From the NCBI GenBank assembly GCA_964537975.1, contig CAZIDP010000001.1:1-64000 (forward strand): a stretch of DNA of 64,000 bases, in the 5' to 3' direction. The translations under genes and the position numbers were made by a program. The stretch comes from SCBR16-9 sp964537975. Lineage in GTDB: Bacteria > Hydrogenedentota > Hydrogenedentia > Hydrogenedentales > SCBR16-9. Every line of letters begins with the position of its first letter. Positions within the stretch are counted from its first letter, which is position 1. Positions 27,401-35,607 of the stretch are shown one piece after another. The notes under the pieces are model-generated. The model saw nothing but the letters and a program-made list of their open reading frames with translations. It searched no databases and had not been told where the DNA came from.

Positions 27401-27863
27401 TTTCCCAACCCGTTGGAGATACATTGACTTCGGTTGAGAAACTGTCCGGATGCCCGGCACTTCCACCGATGACATCCCGGGCATTGCTGAAATTACGTTG
27501 CAAAACCAGAAGCTGCCCGAAATCCAACAGCGGGTTCGCCAAAAATGCTTCGCGACGCGTTTGATACATGGATGCCAACGCCGCTTCTTGTGTTTCTGTG
27601 TCCTCTGCCGAACGATACACTGCCCATTGCGCCTCGAATGCCTCCAGATAATGCGGGCCATCAGGATACGCGTCACCAAAGGTATCGATTAGATTCTGTA
27701 TGGCCAATATCACCCGTTCCGGTTGTGCCGCTGCTTGGGCTTGTTCCCACGCCTGGGTCGTTTCAACGGCAGGCACCGATACAGCGATACTCAACAATAA
27801 TGTCATCATGGCCAGGCGCAATAGAGTAACCTTGGCAGCATTCATACTTGTGTGCGTTTTCAT
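24453..27863 (-). CDS. HzsA-related dihaem cytochrome c fused to an FGE/SUMF1-like domain
   Basis: ATG at 27863; an in-frame TTG at 27872 is possible. The product is about 1136 aa with a signal peptide (TLLRLAMMTLLLSIAVSVPAVE). A helical N-terminal region contains the family motif ANPLLDFGQLLVLQR. The PD40-like propeller spans about 180-500 and includes the conserved GHHG. The HZS-alpha-like domain (LGTVPIESDGSAYFEVPADTPISIQPID) leads to CIGCH (about 613-617), followed 50 residues later by CVGCH (about 663-667). From about residue 880 to the end is an FGE-sulfatase/SUMF1 fold (IPAGRFIMGS, EMEITNAQY, PVTRVSWEEAMAYC, LPTEAQWEWAARAG, GLHDMIGNVSEWT, ARGGSWY). The Cys pair of true formylglycine-generating enzymes is absent. 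The location should be periplasmic or surface. Substrate unknown. Confidence 0.85.
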   Translation of the reverse strand: MKTHTSMNAAKVTLLRLAMMTLLLSIAVSVPAVETTQAWEQAQAAAQPERVILAIQNLIDTFGDAYPDGPHYLEAFEAQWAVYRSAEDTETQEAALASMYQTRREAFLANPLLDFGQLLVLQRNFSNARDVIGGSAGHPDSFSTEVNVSPTGWENHIVIVSNFTDDAQTQTVYKPERDIIVRNLDLHFDAEKVMFSSVDENNQWALFEIQVDGKALRQLTPTDWPDVAYFDSCYLPDGRIVTASTASYGALDCVAGTSIMSDLYILEPETQALRQLTFDQVHPQHPTVRNDGTVMYMRWEYSDLAHYFSRFLFTMNPDGTGQRAYYGSGSLFPTAIRHAKAIPGHPTKTVAILGGHHGIGESGRLAIIDPALARAYPFRYTPESLDWAETRPASLDIHPEVLPAEKTGFVQEIPGYGKDVVGNVRDNLVDNVWPHFTHPYPLNDHYFLVSMKRDPESLWGIYLVDIFDNMTLLIETEGAALFDPIPLRPRKRPPVIPDRIDSNSHTATMLIQDIYKGDGLAGLPRGTVKQLRIFAYHFAYSNTGNHHAVSRGVQGPWDVRRILGTVPIESDGSAYFEVPADTPISIQPIDKEGRALQLMRSWTVGMPGERVSCIGCHEDMNQSPPDTPGLAFRQEPRQIEPWLGPPRPYSYEFEVQPVLERHCVGCHNQQEPGGGLSFARNDLSYDGPAGIPERRQVPDTSREVEESFDNLNPYARRPGPESQLMMHVAMEFHALTSPLVQMLEKGHYGVKLEREDWERLYTWIDLNTPFYGRWNPPEARGHDQAERRIELARQFGSAMVNPEAEYAALIRAHLEMPVVEFIMPTYEALPEDDGLNTDALAFSWEEACAMQVSNPGQPRMIDMGEGQVITLQRIPAGRFIMGSLEGYPDEQPRAEVEIAQPFWMSEMEITNAQYALFDPQHDTGYHQGKGKDKAIPGDIANHANQPVTRVSWEEAMAYCVWLSEETGLKVSLPTEAQWEWAARAGTSGQYYWGGIDEDFSLYANLSDRKRFFTRTGFDGGSQLQTLHPWDPDHHYPLRDDRFDDGALVTNYVGQYAPNAWGLHDMIGNVSEWTRSVYRAYPYDKAADTVDVDNQTRMVARGGSWYERPVDATASIRFAYLPYQKVFNVGFRVIIEE

Positions 27864-27904
27864 AAAAACCAACCTGTCCCCCGCGTTAGCTGTAAGTCTC
27901 TCAG

Positions 27905-30900
27905 CTATAGTTGTTTTGTAATATGCTCTATGTAGGCTTGGATATTTTCAAGCTCCAGGTCTTCTTGCGCTTTTCTTTTATCCAAAAAATGGTTGTACTT
28001 GGCCACTTCCGCCTCTGACCAGGCGCTCGCTTCAGTGTAGTCGCCAATGAAAGGTACGGACAGATCAATCCATGTAGCCAATGTCTGCATTTCTTCCGGC
28101 GATAACACGACATCGTGATGGCCATCATCTAATATATTAATTAATGGACTCCTCGCAGCACCCGTGTAGTAGGGCGGCAACATTTCAGGTGTGGATTGGG
28201 GATGTATCCAACGCACAGGTCCTTCATACGGCGCGCTGTTTCCTCCATCTTCATGAGGGCTGGTAAGGGCCAGGTACGCGTCACTCCAGTAACGCTTTGC
28301 GGTTTCATCCAGATTCGGCGTGCTTTCCAAGCTGAAAGGTGCATGGTCTCCGCCCAATGCCACGTCCGTAGCGTTGTGGCAGGATATACAATGCCTATCC
28401 AGAATCGGTTGCACTTCATGACGGAAACTGAAGCCTTCTGGAGAATTTTCTGCCCGCTCGAGGGATTGTACGCCTGCTCGCATGGCCAATGAGGGGGAGC
28501 TCATGGGTGGTGCTTCTACTTTGTCCGTACTGTGACAGCCCACACAGGAGAAACGTTCTCCCGGTTGCAGGGTCGACCAGCTACGCATACTTTGTACCAC
28601 GTGGCCTTTTTCGTCCAGGGCCTGGAAATAGACAGGGGTACGGGCAGGGACTTCGAAGAGGGCTGATCCGTCTGCATGTACCGGGGCTGTGCCCAGTACG
28701 GTTTTGACATCCCAACTGCCGAACAGTGAAATGGGCGTACTGATTAATGCACCGCCAGCCGGGCCATGGTTGCTGTTGTTACCCACACCAGCAGCCCTAA
28801 ACTCCAAGGCAACCACACGCAGGGATTTAATCGTACCGCGGGGCACTCCTTCGAGTCCATCACCTTTATAAACATCCTGTACATAGTAGGTGCCTGTCGC
28901 CTGACGATAATCCACACTACTGGGCCGAACATGGGGTTGTGTTCGCGGTGTAAGGGGCACCATGCGACCTGTTGAAATTCCTTGTCTTGTGTCCATATCC
29001 AACAGCTCACGTTTACCATCCATGTCCATAACAAAAAGACCAAAAGCTGTATCTCGGTCACCGTGTCGACCGTCACCTTCCCAACCGCGTGGCGCATAGC
29101 TAACCAGAAAATGTGTTTCATCCAAAGGCCAGGGATACATAAACAAATCACCCTCCTGACCATATAAATCAATTCGCTCGGCGGGTGCTTCACGGACAGG
29201 GGCAACCAGTCGGGCCCCATCATTTTCCTGGCGACCATGTGTCGTATCAAGAATACCTAACTTGCCAGCTTGCAAGGTGTGATGCCCTGTAAACACGGCC
29301 AGAACCTGCTGTGTACCGGGAATACCACGCGCATGAATTATGGTCGTGGGAAACCAGGAATTGTTTCCGTAGTACTCCTGCTGCGCTGTACCGTCAGGAA
29401 ACATCTGAAACAGCCCTTGCGGGAAAAGCTGGCCCCGATCATTGTAGTCCCATCGGGTATAAAGAACCCGCCCGTCTTCAGTCACAGTTGGATAATTTGT
29501 ATGCACTTGATCAAAACTCAAACGGCGCAGGTAACTGCCATCCGGACTACAGGTGTAGAGATTCGACACCTCTGTCCACCAGCAGTCAACAATTTGCACA
29601 CAGCGTGTCGAGTTAAAAAGTATGTCGCCATTGGGGGCAAAGACCCCTTCATAATCTGCATGTCCGAGTTCACCGGTAATAGCTGAGATCTCGCGCGTGG
29701 CGACATCCATAGTATAGAGGCTGTAGTCGTCATCAAAATCAGACTTTTTCCAGGAAAACAGAATGGTCTTACCATCCCAGGAAACATCCACATCACGGAT
29801 AACACCCCCGGGATCATCCAACAGTGTTTCAATGACGCTGCCCGCGCCATCAAACCGCAACAGGTTTAGCGAGCTGCCAGGTTTAAAATGTCGCTCGCTT
29901 TGCGCGTCACTGAGACCTTCCGTGTAGGCGTAATGTGAACCACCCAGGTTGTAATGCCGGGCAAAGACAATACCGTCACGCCCATGCTGATTCAACGCTT
30001 CCAGACGTTGAGCGCGACGAAGAGCACAGGCACGTAAATATAGCTCCGCCAAAGCTGTCTCGTCGTTGTGTGGTTCCAGACCAGCCATTGCTTCCGCGAC
30101 AGCTGTTCCGTTCTCAGCAAGTTCATCCAGCACACGCGCCAGCATGGTTGCCCACCCCGCTGCGTCCATACCACCAACAAGATTAGCCAGTTTGTTGCCG
30201 ATCAATTCGCGTTGGGAACGTCGGACTTCACGCCCACCGGCGGGCACATGATGCCAGAGCCCATCCTCAAAGGCATCTTGCAGAATCCAGTCGGTCGCCA
30301 AGGGGAATTCCCGCTCCAGATTCCGCCATATAGCCTGAACATTAGCCAAGCGCTCCGAATCAACATACGGGGCTACCACCCCGGGCACCGACCAATCCAA
30401 TAATCCACCAGAGTAGTTATCCTTGAGTTGCACTTCGATCCGTAGAGCATCAGTTGTTACTGGCTCAAATTCCAGCGTATTGTAGCTATCCAAGGCAGTC
30501 CCAAATTCACCAGAACCCAACACCGGTTTCCAGTCGCCGTTCTCACGGTACAACAAGCGCCAGGACTCAGGTACCCGACAACCGCCAGAACCGCTGTCGT
30601 CAAACCAATAGACCTGCGTACTGTCGACTATTATCGGCTCATTAAAATGATACTGCACCCACTCCACTGTGCCCTTGCGATCCCACCAAGTGAAGCGCGG
30701 AATGCTGGTGTCTGCTGAGCTGCTTCCAGCTTGGCCGTTATAAAGCGCAGCAATATCCCCCTGTACGTGCGACGCGTCAACCTGGTCAATATGGGGCCTG
30801 TCAATACTTTCAAAAGCATGTGCCTGGAACCAGTTGACCAACGCTTGGGCTTGTTCTTCTAATGTAGCATCCTCTTCCGCCACACTGTTCGACATGGTGC

Positions 30901-30982
30901 CTGACAGCAAGACCATGCCACAAATTGCAAGTAAGCCTAATAAACATTTCCATCCAGAACATTTAATCAAAGCCATTAACAT
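27905..30982 (-). CDS. HzsA-related dihaem cytochrome c with N-terminal discoidin-like domain
   Basis: The 1025-aa product starts 4 nt after AGGAG; ATG at 30976 is an alternative. A signal peptide (CLLGLLAICGMVLLSGTMSNSVA) is present. Residues about 95-195 look like an F5/8-type (discoidin) carbohydrate-binding module (TVEWVQYHFNEPIIVDSTQVYWFDDSG, LRIEVQL). The PD40-like propeller covers about 370-690 and includes TGHHTLQAGKLGILD. The HZS-alpha-like domain (LGTAPVHADGSALFEVPARTPVYFQALDEKG) precedes CVGCH at 813-817. CISCH follows at 865-869. After the first haem motif the next residues are STDK, whereas most paralogues have EDxx. No enzymatic C-terminal domain follows. It lies 41 nt upstream of the FGE-fused paralogue in the same orientation and is probably co-transcribed. 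Confidence 0.85.
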   Translation of the reverse strand: MLMALIKCSGWKCLLGLLAICGMVLLSGTMSNSVAEEDATLEEQAQALVNWFQAHAFESIDRPHIDQVDASHVQGDIAALYNGQAGSSSADTSIPRFTWWDRKGTVEWVQYHFNEPIIVDSTQVYWFDDSGSGGCRVPESWRLLYRENGDWKPVLGSGEFGTALDSYNTLEFEPVTTDALRIEVQLKDNYSGGLLDWSVPGVVAPYVDSERLANVQAIWRNLEREFPLATDWILQDAFEDGLWHHVPAGGREVRRSQRELIGNKLANLVGGMDAAGWATMLARVLDELAENGTAVAEAMAGLEPHNDETALAELYLRACALRRAQRLEALNQHGRDGIVFARHYNLGGSHYAYTEGLSDAQSERHFKPGSSLNLLRFDGAGSVIETLLDDPGGVIRDVDVSWDGKTILFSWKKSDFDDDYSLYTMDVATREISAITGELGHADYEGVFAPNGDILFNSTRCVQIVDCWWTEVSNLYTCSPDGSYLRRLSFDQVHTNYPTVTEDGRVLYTRWDYNDRGQLFPQGLFQMFPDGTAQQEYYGNNSWFPTTIIHARGIPGTQQVLAVFTGHHTLQAGKLGILDTTHGRQENDGARLVAPVREAPAERIDLYGQEGDLFMYPWPLDETHFLVSYAPRGWEGDGRHGDRDTAFGLFVMDMDGKRELLDMDTRQGISTGRMVPLTPRTQPHVRPSSVDYRQATGTYYVQDVYKGDGLEGVPRGTIKSLRVVALEFRAAGVGNNSNHGPAGGALISTPISLFGSWDVKTVLGTAPVHADGSALFEVPARTPVYFQALDEKGHVVQSMRSWSTLQPGERFSCVGCHSTDKVEAPPMSSPSLAMRAGVQSLERAENSPEGFSFRHEVQPILDRHCISCHNATDVALGGDHAPFSLESTPNLDETAKRYWSDAYLALTSPHEDGGNSAPYEGPVRWIHPQSTPEMLPPYYTGAARSPLINILDDGHHDVVLSPEEMQTLATWIDLSVPFIGDYTEASAWSEAEVAKYNHFLDKRKAQEDLELENIQAYIEHITKQL

Positions 30983-31134
30983 TATACTCCTGTAACATAT
31001 AGCTTGCAGGCAAGAAACCCATCGAAAAATTCAATTCGATGCAGAACATGGCATTTCAATTTTATTTCATATCTGCGAAGAGGCACATGACACGCCTGGC
31101 ATCCGCCAGCGTTACACCAAAATCACGCTCAAAC

Positions 31135-34100
31135 TCAGTCATCAAAATTCCAGAGTCCAAGGGTTGCCTCGCATTCGGCAAACGCTACGAGCGCAGACCC
31201 AGAAATATCCTGCACACCTTTGCTTAGACGCACCTGTTCAATGTAACCATTGCAACCGAGCATACCTTCAACCAGGCGCCCCAGAGCAAGTTTGCCCTGG
31301 TGTACATCTCCGGTTAGTGGGTGCAATACCTGGTCCGCCACTTCGTTTCCGTTAACATAGAGACGCACCCGGTCTTCTTCCAACACCATGGCCAGATGAT
31401 ACCAGGTGTCATCACAGACTGGCACACCTGAATTCACCACACCACCGCGACCCGGCAGGTAAACACTGAGATTTCCGGTGCCCGCCTCTGTGTAGAGTTC
31501 CCAATGTGACGCAGAATGCTTGGCATCACTGGCAACGAGAATATTGAATTGCGCACTGCCTTGAAGACGCGCCCAAACTTCCAGGGTTATCGGTAACTCT
31601 CGAAATTGAACCGGATTCTCCACCAACATACCTTGATGCCTGGCATCCAGAACCGGGCCAAACTGACCTTGAACCGGTGGCCTCAGTGCCCGGCCAAAAG
31701 GACCTTGCATCGGTCGATCACCAAGCGAAGGCCGGTGTCTTTCCAATCCTTGGGGATTCTCCGGATCGACGTCCAACAGGGGCCAGATAACTTCACCGGC
31801 TACCTGCTCGGATTCACTATGAAAAGCTCCCAGTCTCATGGCATTGGCATCCAACCAGAGTACCACGCGGTTGAATTCCTCTCTGGATACACTGGCCTGG
31901 TGGGTATCGTTCAAGAGCGCTTGCCCCATGCGCGAGCCCATCGCTCCTCTTTGCCCTGGTATCGATCGCGACCCGCCACTGTCTGGAATCATAATCTCAC
32001 TTCGCATACCACCGGAAAAATTGGCTATGTACGGCCGCAACGCGGCAAAGCTCATGTCTTGAGGGCCTTCGCCCTCTTCTTGGTGACAGGTCACACAAGT
32101 CGTTGCAAACACTGGCTCGACCAGCCGGTAAAATGTAACCGGTTCGACCGGATCAGATACTTCCGGTTCCAGCCTCGAGGGTGGACGCTGCATAGCCAAT
32201 GGAGATGTCACCGCAGTTGGCGCGCTATGGGGGTCTTCATGACAACCGCGGCAGGAGAGCTGCTCTCCAGGGTGAACATAAGTGACGGTTCGCATGCTCT
32301 GTACCGCCATACGGTTTTCGTTCAGTACCTGAAAAATCAATTCCCGGTTCACGGGCGCTTCAAAATAGGCACTGCCATCTTCTTCAACCGGCACAATTCC
32401 CAGAGGGATGCGGGGGGTGTTTTCCCAGTGGTATCCCATATTTTGCGGTTCGTCCATTTGCGGATTTGATTTCAATACATTTTGTAATACACGCACATAC
32501 TTTATTCTTGTCCCTTCAGGAAAGGGGATATCGGAATCGTACACATTCATTACGCTGATGGTCGCGGAAGGCGCATCGGGAACCGCGTCCTGACCTTTGT
32601 TGATCATCGTGGGAATTACCGGCGGCATGGTTCTTGCCTGCAATGGAATCGGGCTAATTAACCGCATGTCCCAATGGGTCTGGCCGTCAAATACTGCGCT
32701 ATTTTCCACCAGCAGTGTTTGATTACCGAAGCTGTCCAGCAGGTAAATGTTTTCCCAGTGATTGGTCAAATACATATCTTCACTCAATGGCCATGCTGTG
32801 CCATAGGGATACTGTAACCGCGCACCTTCTTCCGACTCTGGAAAAGGCACATAAGGTGTAATACGCCTTACTTGTGACATGAAACCATCATCTGGAACCT
32901 GCAAGTCCAGGATTACCAGACTACCGAAAGCTTCTCCGTGGTGCGGGGCCGCAGTTGCGATGTAGCGAGGTGAATTGGGTATGGCCCGAATATTCATCTC
33001 AGTATAGGGTCGCCCAAGGCGACCATCTGCGGTGGGTGTTACTGCCGGAACAATAACCTCCTGGTGAAAGCGGGAGGCATCCAGTGGAAAATCATCCAAT
33101 GCATGAAGGACTTCTTCAAAACGGGCGGCATGTAGTCCAACCCGGGGGAGTTCCAGTCCAAGGGTGTGCCAGGGCTGCGGATAATTTCCATGTGGAGCAC
33201 GTGGATTGCGACCATCGGGATATTTAATCCAGAAATTACCACCCAGACAGTTTTCTCTGTCAACGTAGTCCCAACGTGTATAAACCAGCATGCCATCATT
33301 GTTGACACTGGGATGCCATTCACTGGTCTCAAAGTAGCTCAACGGATAGATGTCACTTCCGTCTGGCTTCATGGAATGCAAGACATAATTGGGCACATCC
33401 AAGCCACTGAAACAGCGAATATATCCACCACGTCGTTCAGAAATAAAAGCTATGCGACCATTGGGCAAGTACGTGGGATCAAAATCATTCCACGCGCCAT
33501 CGGTCAGTTGCATCAATCCTGTTCCATCCACATTAACCCGGAATATATTAAAAACACTTTCTTCTGTCCATTCCCAGATGTGTTCTGTATTCTGAGTATA
33601 CGCAAACAGAATTTCTTGACCATCATACGATAGCTCGGGAGACAGGAAGGCACCTGGCTCCAACCGCTGACCTTCAAGCCTGCCACTTTCCACAACGCTG
33701 TCGTTTAAAAGATCACGAACAGACAAGTTTTCATTGGACGCCAAGCCCGAGGCTACAAATAGTCCACCTCCGGGAATAGCATTGAACCCAAAATACTGGG
33801 TAGCAAAATGTTGACCCTGATCATCTGATGTAGGACGCAGGCCATGCGCCCGCGAACCATTGTATACACCACGTGCCACAAAAAGTATCTCATCAAAATC
33901 GACCAGCGGATTGGCAAAGGCTACCGCACGTTGTAATGCACATGCAGCCAGAAAAAGGCTGTAACCCTGGTCAGGCAAGTCTGTTCCAGCTATTGTGATT
34001 TGTTGTAATACTTCCAGGTCTTTATAAAAGGTTTCCAGCTTGGACGTGTCTGATTGCAGTGCTATATGTTCTATCAGCGCGGCTGTTCGCCGGAGAACCA

Positions 34101-34440
34101 CACCCAGTGGTGAATGGTCTTCAAGATATACCAAGGCATGTTTGTTGAACGTCTGTTCTGGCAAGCCAGGCAATTTCTCGACTCCGTCAAGCTTATTTTT
34201 AAGATGCCAATATTGCTCATCCCAGTCCACCAGGATACCATCACGGTATACATCGGCAGTATCTACCGATTCCAACGTCACCAGCTCCAATGCGGTCACC
34301 AATGCGCCACGAACCGCTTCCGGGTTACATTGTGGTGCAATGGTACCAACCTGACCCTCGGGCATACGTGCAAGTGAAGTTGCTGATGCCAGAATTACAA
34401 AACAAGCCAATATCACCATAGATAAAAATATCTTTTTCAT
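31135..34440 (-). CDS. HzsA-related dihaem cytochrome c with C-terminal LamG domain
   Basis: The 1101-aa product starts exactly after the TAA of the RidA-like gene (TAAATG), with AGGAGAG inside that gene's end, so the two are translationally coupled. A signal peptide is present (FLSMVILACFVILASATSLA). The family motif ANPLVDFDEILFVAR is at about 176-190. The propeller spans about 260-610, with SERRGGYIRC and APHHGEAFGSLVILD. The HZS-alpha-like segment (GIVPVEEDGSAYFEAPVNRELIFQVLNEN) precedes CRGCH at 730-734. CVTCH follows at 782-786. Residues about 930-1101 are a laminin-G/concanavalin-like domain (LEVWARLQGSAQFNILV, WYHLAMVLEEDRVRLYVNG). Four residues after the first haem His there is a second His (CRGCHEDPH). 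Confidence 0.85.
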   Translation of the reverse strand: MKKIFLSMVILACFVILASATSLARMPEGQVGTIAPQCNPEAVRGALVTALELVTLESVDTADVYRDGILVDWDEQYWHLKNKLDGVEKLPGLPEQTFNKHALVYLEDHSPLGVVLRRTAALIEHIALQSDTSKLETFYKDLEVLQQITIAGTDLPDQGYSLFLAACALQRAVAFANPLVDFDEILFVARGVYNGSRAHGLRPTSDDQGQHFATQYFGFNAIPGGGLFVASGLASNENLSVRDLLNDSVVESGRLEGQRLEPGAFLSPELSYDGQEILFAYTQNTEHIWEWTEESVFNIFRVNVDGTGLMQLTDGAWNDFDPTYLPNGRIAFISERRGGYIRCFSGLDVPNYVLHSMKPDGSDIYPLSYFETSEWHPSVNNDGMLVYTRWDYVDRENCLGGNFWIKYPDGRNPRAPHGNYPQPWHTLGLELPRVGLHAARFEEVLHALDDFPLDASRFHQEVIVPAVTPTADGRLGRPYTEMNIRAIPNSPRYIATAAPHHGEAFGSLVILDLQVPDDGFMSQVRRITPYVPFPESEEGARLQYPYGTAWPLSEDMYLTNHWENIYLLDSFGNQTLLVENSAVFDGQTHWDMRLISPIPLQARTMPPVIPTMINKGQDAVPDAPSATISVMNVYDSDIPFPEGTRIKYVRVLQNVLKSNPQMDEPQNMGYHWENTPRIPLGIVPVEEDGSAYFEAPVNRELIFQVLNENRMAVQSMRTVTYVHPGEQLSCRGCHEDPHSAPTAVTSPLAMQRPPSRLEPEVSDPVEPVTFYRLVEPVFATTCVTCHQEEGEGPQDMSFAALRPYIANFSGGMRSEIMIPDSGGSRSIPGQRGAMGSRMGQALLNDTHQASVSREEFNRVVLWLDANAMRLGAFHSESEQVAGEVIWPLLDVDPENPQGLERHRPSLGDRPMQGPFGRALRPPVQGQFGPVLDARHQGMLVENPVQFRELPITLEVWARLQGSAQFNILVASDAKHSASHWELYTEAGTGNLSVYLPGRGGVVNSGVPVCDDTWYHLAMVLEEDRVRLYVNGNEVADQVLHPLTGDVHQGKLALGRLVEGMLGCNGYIEQVRLSKGVQDISGSALVAFAECEATLGLWNFDD

Positions 34441-35571
34441 TTACTCTCCTGTTGTATCTGTGGCAAGCGATGTGCTTCGCCTGGTAACGGTTTCCACCTC
34501 AATTTCAAACAGCAATTCACTCCGGCAGACATCCGCGTGCAGGCAGGCAACCGGCAGATCGTTTATTTCGTTCTGTCCACAATAGTCTTGAAATGCCGAT
34601 AAATACTTCATGTCTTTAAAATAGGCAATAGCACGTGTTGCGTTGCTCCAATCCATGGCACAAGATGCAAGAATTGCATCAACAACTTCCATGGTCAATC
34701 GAATCTGCTGTTCAATATCATCGACATAAATGCTACGGCCATCTGGCGCTATAGATGCTGTACCCGACACATACAATTCTCGATAATCCGGTGTATCGAC
34801 CTCAACAGCGCGACTGAATGAGCTTTTATAATCAACCGCCGGACATTGTAAGGGTGACGGTACGGGAAAAATCTGGATTCGATCAGTTTTTGGTTTTATC
34901 GCCAATGCGTCACCAAGAAGCGCCATGCCGTTACGATTGGAAGCACCAATACCGGTACTGGCCGGAATCAACCGATCAAACACACCGCGTTCTCTAAAAA
35001 ACTGGGTACGCACAGCATTAAAGTCATCGTACCAGTCAAGCAATTGATCGAGATAAAGCCAGGTGCGTACCGTGTCACGAAACTCCAAGCCTGCTTGCGC
35101 CAGTGCCAATTCCATGTTCTCAAAGAACTGTCGGGCCTGTTCTTTACGTGAGGCGCCAATATCATTCGGAAGCACACCGCCAAGCTGACAGTAAACAGCA
35201 TCGTCATCTTCATACACCATACCAACAAGGCGATCATCTACCCTGATTGGCTGCACCGGCGTTCCGGAAATCACAATGGCCTGACTTTCAGCAGGACTAC
35301 GACCGTTACAAGGATCACCCCGCAGCCAGGACAACGGCCATCCCACTTGGGCAACCATGGATTCATCGACCTCGGGCCGATTACTGCCCCCCAACACCAT
35401 CTGGCATGCGACAGTCCCATTTAATTCCTGAGCACAAGACGCCAATTGTTCAAAAAACGCTGGTGACGGACTACCCGGTGGTATACTCAACAAGTGTTTG
35501 TCAAAGGCCTCACGGTGAAGACTCCTCCGAATAAGAGATGAATTGAAATATCGTGATTCAGTGCTATTCAT
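34441..35571 (-). CDS. Tandem RidA / chorismatase-fold protein
   Basis: The 376-aa product has AAGGAG 9 nt before its ATG. It shows the layout of the FkbO/Hyg5-like chorismatases and other tandem YjgF/RidA-fold proteins: an N-terminal degenerate half, then QARQFFENMELALAQAGLEFRDTVRTWLYL, PASTGIGASNRNG, LYVSGTASIAPDG and AYFKDMKYLSAFQDY. Single-domain RidA proteins hydrolyse reactive enamines and imines. No signal peptide is seen, so it is cytoplasmic, unlike the cytochromes around it. The stop codon abuts the start of the LamG-containing paralogue. Whether it makes or clears a small molecule for the system cannot be told from sequence. Confident on the fold, not on the activity. Confidence 0.7.
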   Translation of the reverse strand: MNSTESRYFNSSLIRRSLHREAFDKHLLSIPPGSPSPAFFEQLASCAQELNGTVACQMVLGGSNRPEVDESMVAQVGWPLSWLRGDPCNGRSPAESQAIVISGTPVQPIRVDDRLVGMVYEDDDAVYCQLGGVLPNDIGASRKEQARQFFENMELALAQAGLEFRDTVRTWLYLDQLLDWYDDFNAVRTQFFRERGVFDRLIPASTGIGASNRNGMALLGDALAIKPKTDRIQIFPVPSPLQCPAVDYKSSFSRAVEVDTPDYRELYVSGTASIAPDGRSIYVDDIEQQIRLTMEVVDAILASCAMDWSNATRAIAYFKDMKYLSAFQDYCGQNEINDLPVACLHADVCRSELLFEIEVETVTRRSTSLATDTTGE

Positions 35572-35607
35572 AATATAAACTCCTTCGGATAAAGCACATC
35601 AACAGGA

